DNA from: Ruminococcus sp. AM36-2AA
GTDB lineage: Bacteria > Bacillota > Clostridia > Lachnospirales > Lachnospiraceae
Direction: 5' to 3'
Assembly: GCF_003461955.1 (NCBI RefSeq)
Contig: NZ_QTYB01000004.1
Location: forward strand, 186,001 to 250,000
Length of the DNA stretch: 64,000 nt
Part shown: positions 38,538 to 47,332 of the stretch, one piece after another
Layout: each line of letters starts with the position of its first letter
How positions within the stretch are numbered: the first letter of the stretch is position 1
Translations under genes and position numbers: made by a program
Notes under the pieces: model-generated
Told to the model about the DNA's origin: nothing
Seen by the model: only the letters and a program-made list of their open reading frames with translations
Database searches by the model: none

Positions 38538-39501
38538 ACCCATCCCCCTTTTCTTTTTTTCGTTGAGCTGTCTGTACATGGCGGACAAGGCTTCCGTAAA
38601 AAGCTGCCAGGATCTGCTGGAATAAAGTACCGATCATAACGGGGAACAGTACTTCCGCCGGAAAATACGCCCCCGCGATCACTGCTCCCGCACTGATGTT
38701 ACGCATACCGGAACCATAGATCATGGAAACTGTGGACTGCTTATTCTGCTTTGTAAAAATAGCAATAAGCCAGCCGATCGCATATCCGCCAGCTGCCAAT
38801 ACAAGAATCGTCACTGCCACTTCCAGTCTTTCTCCATTCAGGTGTTTCATATATGGTGAAACCTTGGATGAATTGGAAGTCACCACAAAGATCAGACACA
38901 TTTTTGAAAAAGGTGCCAGTTTTTTCGGCCAGGTCTCCATGACTTTTCCATGGCTGACTTCATTGAGGCACATGGCAAGTACCGCCGGAAGTGCGATCAT
39001 AAATACCAGTTCCTTCATCATACCCATCGTATCCATTTTCACACTGGAGCCTACCAGGATTTTCAATGCAGCAGGTATGAGAAAAGGTGCCAGTATCGTG
39101 TCGATAACCACCAGCGAAAGAGAAAGGGGACTGTTACCATTATAAATCGATACCCACATCAGACTGATCACAGCCGTCGGCACGGAAAACTCCAGCACCA
39201 TTCCTGTGATATAATTGGCATTTCCGGGGAACAGCAGATGTCCGATCCCGCAGGCAATCACAGGTACCAGCACATGAAGGACAAAAAGCATCAGGATCAG
39301 AGGAAGCGGTCGTTTAAACACATCCGCAACATCCCGAAACCTGGATTTCAACGCTCCGATAAAAGTCATAAACGCAAACGCATACGTTACATACGGAACA
39401 CCATGCTTCGCAATATCCGGAAAGAGTACTCCCATAAGGAGACACACCGGTGTCACAAAAGCCATCCATTTCTCTATAAAACTGTTAAATTTTTCCAGCA
39501 T
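38521..39501 (-). CDS. Bile acid:sodium symporter (BASS) family transporter
   Basis: The 326-residue membrane protein has nine or ten hydrophobic segments and the BASS-type motifs VLEFSVPTAVISLMWVS near 129 and IYGSGMRNISAGAVIAG near 263. Family members move organic anions such as bile acids, pantothenate or keto acids with sodium; the substrate here is unknown. AGAGGTG precedes the ATG at 39501. Coupling to an AraC gene in a sugar operon is unusual for the family and raises the question of whether it carries a sugar acid or exports a pathway by-product. Confidence 0.85.
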   Translation of the reverse strand: MLEKFNSFIEKWMAFVTPVCLLMGVLFPDIAKHGVPYVTYAFAFMTFIGALKSRFRDVADVFKRPLPLILMLFVLHVLVPVIACGIGHLLFPGNANYITGMVLEFSVPTAVISLMWVSIYNGNSPLSLSLVVIDTILAPFLIPAALKILVGSSVKMDTMGMMKELVFMIALPAVLAMCLNEVSHGKVMETWPKKLAPFSKMCLIFVVTSNSSKVSPYMKHLNGERLEVAVTILVLAAGGYAIGWLIAIFTKQNKQSTVSMIYGSGMRNISAGAVIAGAYFPAEVLFPVMIGTLFQQILAAFYGSLVRHVQTAQRKKEKGDGYGVSA

Positions 39502-39593
39502 ACTACACCTCTTTACCTTTTACGCTTTCTTTGATTTCTTTCAGTGTAGCATAAATTCATTACAACGCAAGAAAAATATAAATTTATAAATAC

Positions 39594-39621
39594 TGGACAT
39601 GTAGAACAGATATGGTACAAT
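39594..39621 (+). promoter_or_regulatory. Promoter of the yfhO-GT2 operon
   Basis: TGGACA is followed after 16 bases by TACAAT, about 56 bases before the ATG of the YfhO gene. Confidence 0.7.
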
Positions 39622-39676
39622 AAAAAAAAATTTTGTTACCGGTAGTTTTACGACATAAGTTAGGAGTACAACATTC

Positions 39677-42307
39677 ATGAAAAAACAAAACCGATACCTT
39701 TGCATTTATTCTTTTTCTATCACTTTTCTGCTGATGCTGATTTTATTCTGGCATTATGGATACGCACCTTTCGGTGGAAATTCCATGGCTTCCCACGATG
39801 CCAGTGTCCAATATCTGGATTTCTATTCCTATTTCAAGGATGTTCTCTCGGGAAAAAACAATATCACCTACACCTTCAGCAAAACTCTGGGCGGCAATAA
39901 TATCGGCGTTTTCAGTTACTATCTGACCTCTCCGTTCATGCTGCTCTGTGTATTTTTCAAAAAGACACAGCTTCATGCTTTTTTTGATGTACTTGTAATG
40001 CTGAAGCTTTCCACAGCTTCCTTTACTTTTTGCTGGTTTCTGACCGGCCGTTTTCACAAACATTTTTCCGCCGGCAATACTTCCATAAAAAATTTTTCCA
40101 TGGTAATTCTTTCTGTCAGTTACGGTCTCTGTCAGTATTCTATTGCACAAAGCTGTAATCTGATGTGGCTGGATGGCGTTTATATGCTTCCACTGATCCT
40201 TCTTGGCGTATACCATATGGTCTGCGAAAAAACAGCATGGAAACTGGCAGTTCCAGTGGCCCTGTCCATTCTTTTCAACTGGTACACCGGAGGTATCAAC
40301 TGCCTCTTCTCCGGGATCTGGCTTTTTCTGGAACTATGCCTTTATGCAACATCCCTGCCGTTTTCCAAAAAAGTATTGAAAAGCTGTCTAAAGTCCATAT
40401 TGTACTATATATTTTCCATGTTTTCCGGTGTTCTGTGCAGCTGTATTCTCTTTCTGCCTACAATATCTGCCATGCGCAATTCCAACCGCGGACAACTGGA
40501 TCTTTACTGCCTTAAAAATTTCAGTTTTACCGGAAATATCCTTACCGCGTTATCCAATTATGTTTTTGGCTCCACAAGCGTTTATGGCTGCGTCTCCCTT
40601 TTCTGCGGAACTTTTGCCATCCTCGGTCTGATCGCTCTGTTTCTGTCGAAAAAAATATCCCGAAAACAGAAACTGATCTTTGGATGTTTTACTTTTCTTT
40701 CCATCCTTCTGATCTACTGGTTTCCTTTTTATACTGTCTTTTCACTGTTTAAAAATGTCAGCAGTTACTGGTACCGCTATTCTTATATAAATATTTTCGG
40801 CATTCTCTTTGTGGCCGCTGTTTTCTACCTTACAGTCCTGGAACAGGAAAATACCTGTATTCTGGTAAAAAGCAGTCTTATTTTTGCACTTTTGATGTTT
40901 TTACTTCGCTGCAGGCTTACAGACAGAAAATCACTTCAGGAAACCGTACTCATCATACTGGCGGCTTTACTTACCGGAGTTGTTTTTTCTTTGCTTCTGC
41001 TATCCTGCAGACAGCGGCACAGACTTTACAAGCAGCTCTCATTTCTTGCGGCTGTGGCTCTTTTTCTGGGTCAGACCGCTTATAATACCCAGCTCCTGAT
41101 GAACACTTATCACGTTTCCGATGATGCAAAGTACCGTTCTTATTCCATGAATACCCGAAACCTCATTGATACTATCCGAAAAAAAGATTCCGGAATTTAC
41201 CGGATTTCCCAGACAACCTCCCGAAAAATGCTGAAAAGCCTTACCACTGCCAATTATGATGAAGCTTTTGGATTCAATTACCGTTCTATCGCAGGTTATA
41301 CTTCTTCCCCGGATGACAACCAACGAGATTTTCTGGAGCATCTGGGTTATCGCAAATGTGGAGAAAACATGAACATTACCAATGCTTCCATCATTGGTGC
41401 GGATTCTCTTCTTAGCGTAAAATATATTTTATCCCCTTATCGGATCAACGGACTGCAGAAAATTTCTTCCATAAAAAGCAAAGGTAGAAAAAAGGCATAT
41501 AGGAATCCCTATGCGCTTCCTTTTGCCCTGATCTATCCAGATCACCATCCTGATCTTACAGAGAAAAAAACAAATACAGACCCGGAAAATCCGTTTGAAT
41601 ATCAGAATTATCTTTACAGCATTTTATACGGACAGGATATCTCCATCTACGAACCTCTTCATTACAGAAGAACTTCCATAGGCAATTCCCAAAAAGGTAC
41701 TCCTCAGATCTACTCTGTTGATCTGAAACAGGGGAATTATGCTTTCTATGGAAACATTCCCTGGGATACTGTTATGGACCGGGCCATGCTCACTGTAAAC
41801 AAAACCTATACCACCCGGTATTCCTGGTGGCTTGCTCCCTCTTTGTTTTACATTCCTTCCAGGCAAAATGCGCGGACTGCATCCGTATCCATCAAGTCTG
41901 CTGAAGGTTACAGCATCCACCCTGATGGTGAACAGTTTTACGGTCTGAATCTGGATACCCTTTCCCGTATTACCCGCAAAATTTCTTCCGGTCAGCCAGA
42001 TAAACTCTCTGTAAAAAATGGCTATATCCGCGCCGTATGTCATAATGTTACGGACGATCACCATTCCCTGTATCTTTCTGTTCCCTATGACCGGGGATGG
42101 CAGATTTACATAAACGGAAAAAAGACCTCTTATAATCTCATTGATAACTGCCTGTACTCTCTTCCACTGAAAAAGGGAGACAATACCATCGAAATGAGGT
42201 ATGTATGTCCTATGCTTCGTGTTGGAGCTGTAATTTCCATTTTGGGAATTCTATTGACAATTACCATGACTTTGATAGAAAATAAGAAACGGAGGTTAGA
42301 AAAATGA
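39677..42307 (+). CDS. YfhO family GT-C-type membrane glycosyltransferase
   Basis: The 876-residue protein has a short cytosolic N-terminus, about 12 membrane segments in the first 480 residues, and a large extracytosolic C-terminal part ending with one more segment (VGAVISILGILLTITMTL). The early acidic loop (SMASHDASVQYLDFY near 35) and aromatic-rich loops such as YWYRYSYINIFG are typical. In Bacillus and Listeria, YfhO-like enzymes move sugars from undecaprenyl phosphate onto lipoteichoic acid outside the cell. The partner GT2 enzyme overlaps its stop by four bases, giving the known CsbB-YfhO arrangement. Confidence 0.9.
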   Translation: MKKQNRYLCIYSFSITFLLMLILFWHYGYAPFGGNSMASHDASVQYLDFYSYFKDVLSGKNNITYTFSKTLGGNNIGVFSYYLTSPFMLLCVFFKKTQLHAFFDVLVMLKLSTASFTFCWFLTGRFHKHFSAGNTSIKNFSMVILSVSYGLCQYSIAQSCNLMWLDGVYMLPLILLGVYHMVCEKTAWKLAVPVALSILFNWYTGGINCLFSGIWLFLELCLYATSLPFSKKVLKSCLKSILYYIFSMFSGVLCSCILFLPTISAMRNSNRGQLDLYCLKNFSFTGNILTALSNYVFGSTSVYGCVSLFCGTFAILGLIALFLSKKISRKQKLIFGCFTFLSILLIYWFPFYTVFSLFKNVSSYWYRYSYINIFGILFVAAVFYLTVLEQENTCILVKSSLIFALLMFLLRCRLTDRKSLQETVLIILAALLTGVVFSLLLLSCRQRHRLYKQLSFLAAVALFLGQTAYNTQLLMNTYHVSDDAKYRSYSMNTRNLIDTIRKKDSGIYRISQTTSRKMLKSLTTANYDEAFGFNYRSIAGYTSSPDDNQRDFLEHLGYRKCGENMNITNASIIGADSLLSVKYILSPYRINGLQKISSIKSKGRKKAYRNPYALPFALIYPDHHPDLTEKKTNTDPENPFEYQNYLYSILYGQDISIYEPLHYRRTSIGNSQKGTPQIYSVDLKQGNYAFYGNIPWDTVMDRAMLTVNKTYTTRYSWWLAPSLFYIPSRQNARTASVSIKSAEGYSIHPDGEQFYGLNLDTLSRITRKISSGQPDKLSVKNGYIRAVCHNVTDDHHSLYLSVPYDRGWQIYINGKKTSYNLIDNCLYSLPLKKGDNTIEMRYVCPMLRVGAVISILGILLTITMTLIENKKRRLEK

Positions 42308-43245
42308 TTTCTTTGATTATACCATGTTTTAACGAAGAAGAATCCCTTCCGCTTTTTTACCCGGAAGCGACTTCTGTTCTTCAGAAAATGAACTGCGATT
42401 ATGAACTTATTTTTGTGAATGACGGTTCCAGAGACAGAACCCTTGCGATTTTAAAAGAACTTTCAGAAAAAGATCCTCATGTGATCTATCTTTCTTTTTC
42501 CAGAAACTTCGGAAAGGAAGCAGCCATGTATGCAGGCTTCTGCAATGCCCGTGGTGATTACGTTGCGGTCATGGACGCTGACCTGCAGGATCCGCCATCG
42601 CTCCTTCCGGAAATGCTGGAGAAACTGGAATCCGGAGAATATGACAGCGTTGCCACCAGGCGTGTCAGCCGCGATGGCGAACCACCCATTCGAAGTTTTT
42701 TTGCCCGGAAATTCTATCAGCTTATTAACAAGATCTCTGATGCGGATATCGTGGACGGTGCCAGAGATTTCCGTCTGATGAAGCGCAGTATGGTAGATGC
42801 CATCGTCTCCATGAGCGAATATAACCGTTTTTCCAAGGGAATCTTCGGATGGATCGGTTTCAAAACCCTCTGGCTCCCGTACAAAAATATCGAACGTGTT
42901 GCCGGCGAGACCAAATGGAATTTCTGGAAGCTGTTTAAATATGCCATCAGTGGGATCATTAATTTCTCACAGGCACCGCTGACCATTGCTTCCTGGTTCG
43001 GAACCAGCATGACTGGTGTTTCCTTCCTGGCTCTGATCGTTATCGTACTGCGTAAGCTGATATTTGATGATCCGGTTGACGGATGGGCCTCCATCATCTG
43101 CGTGATCATTTTCATCGGCGGACTGCAGCTTTTCTGTCTTGGCATTATGGGACAGTACATAGCAAAAACCTATATGGAAGTTAAAAACCGTCCACATTAC
43201 ATCATTGCAGAGTCCAATAAAAAGGACTTTTCTCCTATACGCTGA
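42304..43245 (+). CDS. Undecaprenyl-phosphate glycosyltransferase, GT2 family (CsbB/GtrB-like)
   Basis: The 313-residue enzyme has an N-terminal GT2 domain (ISLIIPCFNEEESLP, then VNDGSRDRT near 41, DADLQDPPSLLPEM near 96) and two C-terminal membrane segments (FGTSMTGVSFLALIVIV and ASIICVIIFIGGLQLFCLG). Such enzymes load a sugar from a nucleotide donor onto undecaprenyl phosphate on the inner face of the membrane. GGAGG lies before the ATG, which overlaps the YfhO stop as ATGA. A GtcA-like flippase, often the third partner, is not encoded nearby, so flipping may depend on a distant gene. Confidence 0.93.
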   Translation: MISLIIPCFNEEESLPLFYPEATSVLQKMNCDYELIFVNDGSRDRTLAILKELSEKDPHVIYLSFSRNFGKEAAMYAGFCNARGDYVAVMDADLQDPPSLLPEMLEKLESGEYDSVATRRVSRDGEPPIRSFFARKFYQLINKISDADIVDGARDFRLMKRSMVDAIVSMSEYNRFSKGIFGWIGFKTLWLPYKNIERVAGETKWNFWKLFKYAISGIINFSQAPLTIASWFGTSMTGVSFLALIVIVLRKLIFDDPVDGWASIICVIIFIGGLQLFCLGIMGQYIAKTYMEVKNRPHYIIAESNKKDFSPIR

Positions 43246-43256
43246 TCTTTGGATCT

Positions 43257-43820
43257 TTACTCTGTCGGCAGCTCTACCACCTGATATTCGTGGTTCAGCG
43301 CCGGCAGGATTTTTTCTTTTACATCACTGGTTTTCATTAACAGAGTGGATGTATTGATACACGGATGGCATCCGAAGTATTCCTCATCCAGAACTTCCCT
43401 GTCGATCACCAGGTGCACTCTTTTTTCCCTGTCAAAGATCAGTCCCATAAGACTTAATGACCCCGGTGTAATGTTGAGATATTCCTCCATCTGCTCTCCA
43501 TCTGCAAAAGAAAGTCTGGCTGTTCCGATCTGTTTGGACAGGAATTTCGTTTTAAACGGCTTCTCCCCCGGCATCAGCAAAAGATAAAAATCCGTTTTCT
43601 GACGGTTGCACAAAAACAGATTTTTGCATATTTTCGCTTCCAGAAGATGATCCACTTCCTCACAGGCTTCCATAGTCATCAACGCCTCATGATCTACCCT
43701 CTTATATTCAATTTCCAGACTGTCCAGAAAATCGTACACTGCGATTTCTTTCTCCAGGCGTCCTTCCGTATTTTCCGGTCTTCCCGTATAGATGGTTTTG
43801 TCAATTCTTGGTTCTTCCAT
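43257..43820 (-). CDS. YbaK/ProX-type aminoacyl-tRNA deacylase domain protein
   Basis: The protein (187 residues from the chosen start) matches the ProXp-ala/YbaK editing fold, which hydrolyses mischarged Ala-tRNA(Pro). Family blocks are YKRVDHEALMTMEACEEV, KNLFLCNRQKTDFYLLLMPG and GSLSLMGLIFDREKRVHLVID, and FGCHPCINTSTLLM near the end. I chose ATG 43820 with AGGAGG eleven bases upstream; ATG 43847 with AAGGTG is an alternative, and the open frame reaches 43865. The gene is convergent with the glycosyltransferase and lies just before crcB in the opposite order of transcription (crcB first). Confidence 0.88.
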   Translation of the reverse strand: MEEPRIDKTIYTGRPENTEGRLEKEIAVYDFLDSLEIEYKRVDHEALMTMEACEEVDHLLEAKICKNLFLCNRQKTDFYLLLMPGEKPFKTKFLSKQIGTARLSFADGEQMEEYLNITPGSLSLMGLIFDREKRVHLVIDREVLDEEYFGCHPCINTSTLLMKTSDVKEKILPALNHEYQVVELPTE

Positions 43821-43867
43821 GTTTTCCGTTTCCTCCTGATCTTTCATTTCACACCTTTGTTTCATCC

Positions 43868-44233
43868 TTATTTTACAAGCATCTGTCCGGCAAAAACAGC
43901 CAGCACGCCAAAAACTGCACTTAAAATCACATAAAGAAGCGCCAGGCCAATCTGACCTTTTTCCATCATAATCCCTGTCTCATATGCAAAAGTAGAAAAT
44001 GTGGTAAACCCGCCACAGATTCCCACTTTTAGAAACAGTACGAGTCCTGGATCCAGAGACGTATTTTTTGCCGCGGCTGCAGCAACAATCCCAATTACAA
44101 ATGCGCCTGTTACATTTATGATCAATGTTTTTACCGGAAATCCCTGACTGTTTTCCACTGGCAGTAATCCCAGAAGATATCTGCACACAGAACCTATAAA
44201 GCCTCCCATTCCCACAAATAAACAGTTTATCAT
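43868..44233 (-). CDS. crcB: CrcB/Fluc fluoride channel
   Basis: CrcB forms dual-topology dimers that export fluoride. The 121-residue protein has four membrane segments and the motifs GGFIGSVCRYLLG near 10, INVTGAFVIGIVA near 38 and GICGGFTTFSTFAYE near 71, the last containing the pore TFST stretch. A single gene is present; many Firmicutes have two adjacent copies. GGGAGG lies eight bases before the ATG. The promoter is so close (-10 at 44253-44258) that the leader is about a dozen bases, which leaves no room for a fluoride riboswitch. It is followed within 50 bases by the YbaK-type gene. Confidence 0.92.
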   Translation of the reverse strand: MINCLFVGMGGFIGSVCRYLLGLLPVENSQGFPVKTLIINVTGAFVIGIVAAAAAKNTSLDPGLVLFLKVGICGGFTTFSTFAYETGIMMEKGQIGLALLYVILSAVFGVLAVFAGQMLVK

Positions 44234-44252
44234 TGTCTTTTCCTCCCACCTG

Positions 44253-44281
44253 ATTATATCAGTCCGGAAAAATATCCGCAA
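44253..44281 (-). promoter_or_regulatory. crcB promoter with a very short leader
   Basis: On the minus strand TTGCGG is followed after 17 bases by a perfect TATAAT. The start point would fall next to the GGGAGG ribosome binding site. Confidence 0.7.
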
Positions 44282-44317
44282 CCTTACCGTAATTGCTTTC
44301 TGCCCGGTGTTTTCCCT

Positions 44318-44345
44318 TTGCATTCCCACCGGTTCATGATATACT
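44318..44345 (+). promoter_or_regulatory. Promoter of the acyltransferase gene
   Basis: TTGCAT is followed after 16 bases by TATACT, about 65 bases before the ATG at 44410. It is back to back with the crcB promoter. Confidence 0.6.
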
Positions 44346-44409
44346 GAATCTATCTCTGTCTGTCCTGTCAGATTGCAGGGCAAACATATTTATTTTGAAA
44401 GGAATCATC

Positions 44410-45501
44410 ATGAAACGTATTAAAAACATCGATCTGCTCCGGGCAGGAGCGATCCTCTACATTATGCTGTACCACTGCTATGTTCTGTCCGGGCAGCCGT
44501 GGCAGGCACATACAGCCATTCACACGATCCTGACACTTGGAGGCGAAGTGGGCGTGACTCTGTTTTTCCTGCTCAGCGGATATGGGATCTATCTTTCCCT
44601 CTCTTCTTCGGAAGAAAGAGGCTGTCTCCCTGGCTGGCGGGCTTTTATGAAAAAACGCTGCATCCGTATCATGCCTCAGTATTACGTCTGCGTTACAGTT
44701 CTTCTGATTTTTATGTCAACACAGATGTTCAGCAATGAAGGGTTTCGGCATATCCTTGCCTATTACACCTTTACGGAGAATTTTTCCCCGGTGACACACG
44801 GTTCCATCAATGGAGCACTGTGGACGATGGGTGTGATCTTTCAGTTTTATCTGATCGCCCCGTTCCTTTATAAAGCCGTCCGGAAAAACTGGCTTGTATC
44901 TGCCATTGTGTCCATTCTGTTTACCGTTATCTGCCGGTTTGCAGTTGTCCGGTATCTCCATGCTTCCGGAATTTCCGATACCTCCGTATATTTCGTATAT
45001 GAGCGCCAGGTATTCACCGCACTGGATAATTTTGTACTGGGCATGGCGGCTGCCGCATTCTGGAAACATGCCGGAAACCGTATACAGGAAAAGCGTCTTA
45101 CACTTGGACTTCCTGTTTCTCTCGCAAGTACCATACTGATCCTGGCATGGATTTTTTACTATCACAGCCACGGCCTTTACGGAACGGCTCCGACTGGTTA
45201 TCCGGCTCATTCCATTCTTGCGGTTTTGCTTGGAATACTGCTCGTGGGCTTTTCCATCCTGCCGGAAATGAATTTCGGGATTCTTCGCCCACTGTACTTC
45301 GTGGCGCGAAACCAATACGGAATCTACCTGTGGCATATGCCTGTCATTATGATCCTTCAGGCCAATGCTCCATGGTTCAACACCATGAGCCAGCAGCGCT
45401 TCTGGCTGTTTTTGCCATGTATGATCGTGATCACCTGCGCATTCGGATATTTTGCAACCCGTTTCATCGACCATCCGGTTGCTTCAAAAAAGAAAGGATA
45501 A
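44410..45501 (+). CDS. Acyltransferase family 3 (OafA/YrhL-like) membrane protein
   Basis: The 363-residue integral membrane protein begins MKRIKNIDLLRAGAILYIMLYHCYV, carrying the RA...H catalytic segment of the family. About ten membrane segments follow. Blocks such as GVTLFFLLSGYGIYLS, GALWTMGVIFQFYLIAP and YGIYLWHMPVIMIL are typical. These enzymes acetylate or acylate extracytosolic polysaccharides, peptidoglycan or small molecules. AAGGA lies before the ATG; the longer open frame is ignored. The neighbouring YfhO-GT2 pair makes a cell-envelope modification cluster likely. The next gene starts seven bases after the stop. Confidence 0.9.
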   Translation: MKRIKNIDLLRAGAILYIMLYHCYVLSGQPWQAHTAIHTILTLGGEVGVTLFFLLSGYGIYLSLSSSEERGCLPGWRAFMKKRCIRIMPQYYVCVTVLLIFMSTQMFSNEGFRHILAYYTFTENFSPVTHGSINGALWTMGVIFQFYLIAPFLYKAVRKNWLVSAIVSILFTVICRFAVVRYLHASGISDTSVYFVYERQVFTALDNFVLGMAAAAFWKHAGNRIQEKRLTLGLPVSLASTILILAWIFYYHSHGLYGTAPTGYPAHSILAVLLGILLVGFSILPEMNFGILRPLYFVARNQYGIYLWHMPVIMILQANAPWFNTMSQQRFWLFLPCMIVITCAFGYFATRFIDHPVASKKKG

Positions 45502-45507
45502 TCACCT

Positions 45508-45963
45508 ATGAAAGACAGAACTGCCGTCAATCACAAGATCCGCAAACATTTCAATGAACTGATCTACAACGTAGCCCGCTACACAGAGGTCGTGCTGTCC
45601 ATCGTGATCCTTGTCGTGATCGCCCTGGCCGGACTCCGGCTGATCCTTACAACTGCCGGTACCTCCGTCATGGATATGGATACCAGTTTTTTTACCAGTT
45701 TCCTGTCACAGGCTCTCTCCCTTGTAGTTGGTGTGGAGTTTGTAAAAATGCTCTGCCGCCATTCCGCCCAGACCGTTGTTGAAGTCCTGCTTTTTGCGAC
45801 AGCAAGGCAGATGGTTGTGGAACATCTCAATCCGACGCAGACACTGATCGGGATCGTCGGTATCGCCATTCTTTTCGCTATCCGGAAATATCTGATGACA
45901 GACAGCGATGATATGACACCGCATCACCCCCAGAAAAAAGACTGTTCTTCTGAAACCAGATGA
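45508..45963 (+). CDS. PsiE-like membrane protein
   Basis: The 151-residue protein has about four membrane segments (VVLSIVILVVIALAGLRLI near 28, ALSLVVGVEFVKML near 70, VVEVLLFATARQMVVEH near 90 and LIGIVGIAILFAIRKYL near 113) and a hydrophilic tail. The pattern resembles the phosphate-starvation-inducible PsiE family, whose function is unknown. AAGGA precedes the ATG. It follows the acyltransferase by seven bases and is probably co-transcribed. Its 3' end lies 25 bases from the end of a group II intron remnant on the other strand. Confidence 0.6.
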   Translation: MKDRTAVNHKIRKHFNELIYNVARYTEVVLSIVILVVIALAGLRLILTTAGTSVMDMDTSFFTSFLSQALSLVVGVEFVKMLCRHSAQTVVEVLLFATARQMVVEHLNPTQTLIGIVGIAILFAIRKYLMTDSDDMTPHHPQKKDCSSETR

Positions 45964-45987
45964 ATCCACGTGAAAAACATTTCTATG

Positions 45988-47090
45988 ATCGGGTAGGAGG
46001 TAAATAATTATTTTATTTACCGTCCTCCCACACCACCGTACGTACGGTTCCGTATACGGCGGTTCTTTAGTTTTCACAGACTACTAGATAATAGTCAAGC
46101 ATGGAGCTGTATCCTAGCTTGGCTATTATTTTCTTTGAAAAGATTTGGTTCAAAACTTTTGCCATTCTCCAATAACCTTTTCTACTACATGCAAGTTCCT
46201 TTGCTTTCCAATGTTCCATTCCCAATGCTTTTAACATTCGGTACTTCGTTTTGATTTTCTTCCATTGTTTCCAGTAGACCGCCCTGATTCTACGCCTTGC
46301 CCATTCGTCAGTTTCTTTTAGTAGTCCCTTCATATCTGTAATAGGTGTAGCCTAGATATTTGACCTTGCTGATATGAGCCACCTTTGTTTTCTTCCTGTT
46401 TACTTTTAGGAAAAGTTTTCCTTCTATAAACGGAATGATATTTTCCAAAGTTCTTTCTGCACTTTTTCTGCTTTTACAGAAAATCATACAGTCGTCTGCA
46501 TAACGGACAAATCTGTGCCCTCTGCTTTCCAGCTCCTTGTCTAACTCATTAAGCATTATGTTGCTAAGTAACGGACTTAATGGTCCACCTTGTGGCATTC
46601 CGACTTCTGTACGCTCAAACTTTCCATTTGCCACAACACCTGCGTTTAGATATTTGTGTATCAATGAAATCACTCTTCCATCTTTGACGGTTCGTGATAA
46701 TACCTCAATGAGTTTGCTCTGGCATACTGTGTCAAAGAACTTTTCCAAGTCCATATCTACCACATAGACATAGCCATCATTTACATTCTTTTGGCATTGT
46801 CTGAGCGCATCATGCGCTCCTCTTTTTGGTCTGAAACCAAAACTATTCTCCGAAAACTGTTCCTCGAAGATTGGCGAGAGTTCCTGTGCAATTGCCTGTT
46901 AAACAACTCTGTCAACAACTGTAGGAACTCCTAGTTTTCGGAACTCGCCTTTTGTTTCCTTGGGTATCTCTACCCTGCGAACCGGATTGGGTTTATATTT
47001 CCCATTCCTTATCTCCTGGATTAGGGTTTCCTGGTTTTCTCTTAGGTAGGGTAAAAGTTCATCTACCTGCATAACGTCAATTCCACCTTT
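45988..47090 (-). mobile_element. Degenerate group II intron remnant
   Basis: On the minus strand the right part still has intron RNA structure. A domain V-like hairpin (46032-46063, ACCGCCGTATACG with CGTACGTACGGTGGT) is followed by a domain VI-like stem GGGAGG...CCTCC and a 3' end near 45988 in CCCGAT. The 5' half, including domains I-IV and the start of the reverse transcriptase, is missing. The left border (about 47090) joins directly into the AbiEii toxin gene. With an internal stop and a deletion in the reverse transcriptase it cannot move by itself. Confidence 0.88.
46067..47087 (-). pseudogene. Group II intron reverse transcriptase/maturase, broken
   Basis: Three pieces of one RT can be read. 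The first (from about 47087) reads GGIDVMQVDELLPYLREN through KLGVPTVVDRVV and ends at a TAA where the family has Gln (VVQQAIAQ becomes VV*QAIAQ). The second reads on to the catalytic RYADDCMIFCKSRKS and YLGYTYY. Then about 60 residues of the thumb region are deleted out of frame. The third piece (46067-46333) resumes at DMKGLLKETDEWARRRIR and ends YSSMLDYYLVVCEN, the maturase end. The start is missing. The catalytic site is intact but the protein cannot be made. Confidence 0.9.
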
Positions 47091-47332
47091 TGTGTCAATG
47101 TATTTGAAAAAGTAATATCAATATCTTCTGAAAATCGATCAATCACATGATGACACTTAGATAGTGAAGTTCCACCTTTAAAAACACATCCAGGCTCAAC
47201 CTGCGCCAGAAGTTTTAATATCATCGTAACATAATAGTCTTTTTCTACGATTGCTACCGGACGCTTTTGATCAACAGATGCAGCTATGATTACATCTTTA
47301 AAAAGTTCTTCATCGTTATGCAAAAACATCAT
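47063..47332 (-). pseudogene. AbiEii-type nucleotidyltransferase toxin, truncated by the intron remnant
   Basis: The first 81 residues read as an AbiEii-family toxin: RPVAIVEKDYYVTMILKLLA, then VFKGGTSLSKCHHVIDRFSE and DIDITF, the GG(T)SL...DID nucleotidyltransferase motif. After TLTQ the frame enters the intron remnant and stops eight codons later (47063). AbiEii proteins are about 250-300 residues, so more than two thirds is missing, and the downstream part is not found beyond the intron. The start overlaps the AbiEi stop by 17 bases, as in intact AbiE systems. The toxin is therefore inactive. Confidence 0.88.

Noticed and set aside
44234..44409. Fluoride riboswitch ahead of crcB
   Set aside because: The -10 box lies about 20 bases before the start codon, so no leader RNA exists to hold the aptamer, and no matching sequence is seen further upstream.
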